Shown here piece after piece: positions 60,751 through 64,000 of a DNA stretch of 64,000 nucleotides. The stretch's first letter is position 1. Each line of letters starts with the position of its first letter. Position numbers and translations under genes: made by a program. The notes under the pieces are model-generated. The model made no database searches and was not told the origin of the DNA. It saw only the letters and a list, made by a program, of their open reading frames with translations. The DNA comes from Saposhnikovia divaricata (Eukaryota > Streptophyta > Magnoliopsida > Apiales > Apiaceae), in the NCBI GenBank assembly GCA_036435485.1, contig CM071597.1:147867647-147931646 (forward strand), in the 5' to 3' direction.

Positions 60751-63700
60751 CAATACAATAAGTTCCAATTCTAATCTATACTCTGAGACTGTGATGTCTA
60801 GTTCTTGACTCCTTGGAAGTCAGCTTTGATAATATTTTGATATCAGAACTTTTATCAGTTCTAGTTTCAGTTGCTCTTTGTTAATGGTGAATTGTTGGCC
60901 CTCGTGGCAATCTAAAAATTGATCTCACTGATTCTTTCAAATAATGAGAAGTAATTCCTTTTGTTTATCAGAATTGTCAACGGTTATGTTAAAATTGTTA
61001 TCACTATTGCACTTGCTAAGCATTGTTGGCTCACTCTTGCTTGTTTGTTTTCTTCAGCTAATAGAGGAGATTAGTGAACCTAGTAATGGTCAAGGAGTAT
61101 TACTTTCCAGCAGCGAGAGGAGACGATCGGGTTACGGATTTTCGTCGGTTAGTGGTTGGGAATTGGTCAAGGTTGGATATTTAGTTAGACAGTGATTTTT
61201 GTACATTCATATAAATTGTATAATATTCTTTTACTCTGAGACTGGGTTGTAATAATGATATTCGATAGTTGTTTCATACCATAACCTGTATGCGATCTTG
61301 GTTAAGGGGTTTTATTATTAAATGTTGTTTATATTCAGAGATGTATAATATTGTTTATAGTTAGTGGCCCCATATCTGTACCCCGGATTTTGGGATACTA
61401 CAAGTTGGTATCAGAGCTACAGGTTATGGTCACTAAAACAGATTAGGAGGGTTAGGGTACGTGTATAAGATAGACGTCGGGTAAAACGGTTTAGGATAAG
61501 GATCGCGTTAGGATACTTCGGCAAGCGTCGCGACGTTAATCGATCTTTCGGCATATCGCGCGAGTGGAAGTTCGAATCGTTTAAGGATTAGGCTATTAGC
61601 CAAACTGCGAACCCGAAGCGGCATAAGCTAAGTGGGCAGCTGAAGCTATCAGTTCGGGGGACGTTATCTCAAAATTTTTACGTAGAATCTAGAATTTTCA
61701 ACGATATTAGTTTCGATGCGAACGTTTCGGAGATGGTATGAGAAGAATAAGAATGCGAAGTGGGAAGCGATTATATGCAAGAATTGGAAGTTGAGCGTAG
61801 TTGTGTATCCTTAATCGTCAATTCATTCAAATTCATTGCTTAAGAAATTTCTTATTCTTTCTTTTGAATTGTCGTAAATTAATTCCCGGTTGGTATCGTT
61901 GTTGAGGCATTCGTTGCGCAATAACGATCCAAAATCGAGAATGAATTGAGATCTTCTTATTTATTCAACTCATTATTGTCGGGCCGGTTTTGGCAGCTAA
62001 GTATATTAGTGCTTAGTCGACAAGAGTGAGACTATGAATAATTAGGAATTTCTTAAATGTTTGCCTAATCAGTAGTTGATGCATCTATCGAAAAGTTTTC
62101 TATACCTCAATGGATGACGAGCGTTGTATGTCAGATATATTCGAATTCAATCCCATTCTTCTAGAAATAGTTATATTATCAGATAGTATTTGATCCAGCT
62201 TTACATGAAGATTTTTGAAACGCTCGAATCCCTTCCATTTTCATGAATGCTTGATTTTCTTCATTCGAGCCGAGATGAACAACCTATGCAGATAGGGGAT
62301 TCAGGGACATTTTATCTTTGTGATAGAAGTCCAGTGGGATGCCACTGATTGTGTTTGTCACGAAGTACTAAGGACTGGCCATCCTTATGTACTATGGTGG
62401 TTAACCAAGTGACAAATGCAACCTCAAAATAGTTCAAAAGATCATATTGATCTCTCGGTTAAATTCCTTCATAAATGTTTTATCAAACAAATTCAGTGTA
62501 TATTCGTACTTGATGCCCCATTCATTTTATTGATCTCCTTTGTCAGAAATTTGAAGTTTTCAAAAAATTCCTAATGATGAAGGAATGTGAAGATGGGCGT
62601 GACGACGTCTTAAATGATAGAATTACAACTGCATAGATGAAGAAGTGGTTATGCGAGTTTAAGAATTTGGTGGTTAAGATAGATATGTCATGTCAAACTG
62701 GAATAAATACTGGTTCGAGAAATCATGAACAAGAATGGAGGCTAATGAGAGATGGATAAAGGAAAAAGGGCAGTAAATAAGAGCCCGTGGTTGTAAATAT
62801 TATTAAAAGGCGAAAAGAGAATGGAAATGGAGATATTGGATATAAGTTGTACAATGCTGAAGGAAGATTAATTGTAAACATCTTTTGTATGGCAGAGGTA
62901 GTAAATGGAATGTCATAAAATTTGGAATGTTTCGAATATGTCGTTAAACATAAGATTTTAGAATCAAGAAGACTAACTTGGATAAATCAGAGTGAAGCAG
63001 AACAAAAAGGTTTGTAAGGTGACTGTATGAAGAAAATAACTTATGCAGGCCAATTTTAAGAAAGTCATGATTATCAAGGATGGTGGAAAGTTGACCAAGA
63101 TGGAATAAAATGTCAATAAGGAGGAAGGCAGAGAAACCCGAAAGTTTCTAGAAGTGAGTAAATAGCAGACGTATAAAATTTAATGAAGAAAGGAATGTGG
63201 AATCCCGACGATGTGGAGTTAGAAGAGAAAGGGCACTATAGTTGCCTATAGAATGAGAATTAGCAGAAATTAACGAGATCCCATGATCAGAAAATAAGAT
63301 TTCGGGAGTAGAATCCCTAGAGATTTTATTAAGATAAATGTGGGAAGTTGTGGCTGTAACCAGAAAGGCATTGTGGTGACAAGTAGCAGCGTCTTAAGTT
63401 AAAGCTATAAGTGATGAGCTTGGAAAGATGAGAATTTCGTCGAAAATAGTATCATATTAATCTTGGTGGAAGTTTTGAAGAGAGTGACAGGACTGTCTTT
63501 GTGATTATTAAGAATTTGAAAAATTTAATACGATCATGAAGGAAGTCGACAGGAAGTGGATGGTGATGACTATAAAAAGGAGTTGAATATAACTTAGGAT
63601 TGGATTTATTCCCCATCAACGAAGCACAAGCAAATTGCGAGGACAAGAAAATGAGATCTTGAATTGTGAGGAAGATAAAGGCGATGTTTTGAGATTGGAA

Positions 63701-64000
63701 GGTAGACATAGAGGTCTGAACGATTAAGCAAATCAATCGAGAGCGATTTTAGAGTTTCCATGAAAAGGAAGAAAATTTGGCACGAGGATCTTAATGTGAA
63801 TTTCGAAAGTCATGATTTTATGGTTAATGTGAGTAGTGTTAAATGTTGAAATGTAATGTGTAAAGTCAAATTCGAAGACTCGTCAAGTATGCAGAGTGGT
63901 GATTCGAAAGTTGATTTCAGAGGATGTGGGATAGTGTATTACGAATAAGATATATATGATTTAAGGAAAATGGTCAGCAGTTCGAAACGGTTACCCAGTA
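60751..64000 (+). mobile_element. LTR retrotransposon 5' LTR and interior (copy B), running off the window
   Basis: Primer-binding site TGGTATCAGAGC at 61406-61417 after an LTR ending gatactaca. Homology with copy A stops at 62937; from 62938 the element continues alone to the window edge. The interior is purine-rich with no long open frame and no recognised gag or pol motif in the visible 2.6 kb, so it is degenerate or a non-coding leader. The LTR start is not resolved (60751 is approximate). Confidence 0.6.
61406..61417 (+). other. Retrotransposon primer-binding site (initiator tRNA-Met), copy B
   Basis: Exact TGGTATCAGAGC, same spacing from the LTR end as in copy A. Confidence 0.8.

Larger units (their letters stand above)
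36267..62937. repeat. Copy B of the large direct duplication
   Basis: Collinear with 2003-33504 throughout. The lengths agree (26,671 bp versus 26,624 bp) once the 4875-bp CACTA-3 and its 3-bp target duplication are removed from copy A. Differences are scattered substitutions, a few indels (about 175 bp at 17520, about 94 bp at 25591) and microsatellite length changes. By eye the copies are well above 95% identical; an exact value was not computed. Confidence 0.95.

Noticed and set aside
63452..63736. 94-codon minus-strand frame near the right edge
   Set aside because: Opposite in direction to the retrotransposon it lies in, and without recognisable motifs.

Overview
The window is nuclear DNA of a flowering plant, most likely a eudicot. 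Introns have GT/AG borders, the DNA is very AT-rich, and transposable elements dominate: CACTA DNA transposons, Ty1-copia remnants and an LTR retrotransposon with an initiator-tRNA-Met primer site. The recognisable host-type pieces (a HECT-ligase exon close to UPL5, an RPA70-like gene, a myosin XI exon) are all fragments or broken. I found no intact host gene, no rRNA or tRNA gene and no CRISPR array. The species cannot be named from the sequence.

The main feature is a large direct duplication. Copy A (2003-33504) and copy B (36267-62937) share the same order of parts and differ by scattered substitutions, small indels and microsatellite lengths. They are separated by about 2.8 kb made of a CACTA terminal fragment (33505-35331) and the 3' part of an RPA70-like gene (35332-36266). 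Each copy contains, in order: the 5' part of the RPA70-like gene (minus strand), a dispersed 560-bp repeat, long AT-rich DNA, the UPL5-like HECT exon (plus), a Ty1-copia RNase H/LTR remnant (minus), a 70-bp degenerate tandem repeat, a 12.3-kb CACTA element, about 1.4 kb of AT-rich DNA, and an LTR retrotransposon 5' end.

The 12.3-kb CACTA element (17526-29909; 47055-59340) carries one eleven-exon minus-strand gene. Its product joins an En/Spm-type (Ptta, Transposase_24-like) region to a C-terminal Ulp1/C48 cysteine protease domain. Both copies share two premature stops. Copy B has three more stops and two frameshifts, including loss of the frame before the catalytic Cys. Inside the element there is also a 5 x 177-bp tandem array, a retrotransposon 3' fragment and a pyrimidine-rich 5'-UTR-like stretch. 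No TNPD/TNP2-type catalytic transposase was recognised, so the element looks non-autonomous.

Two CACTA insertions are present only in copy A, and copy B keeps the empty sites. One is a complete 4875-bp element (7065-11939, TSD tat) that has captured a myosin XI coiled-coil exon. The other is the end of an element coming in from the left edge (up to 2002), which interrupts RPA exon 2. This gives a relative order: 12.3-kb CACTA, then duplication, then the two copy-A insertions. A caveat is that two ~98%-identical blocks differing by TE insertions are also what two haplotypes joined by an assembler would look like; only reads across 33504/33505 can exclude this.
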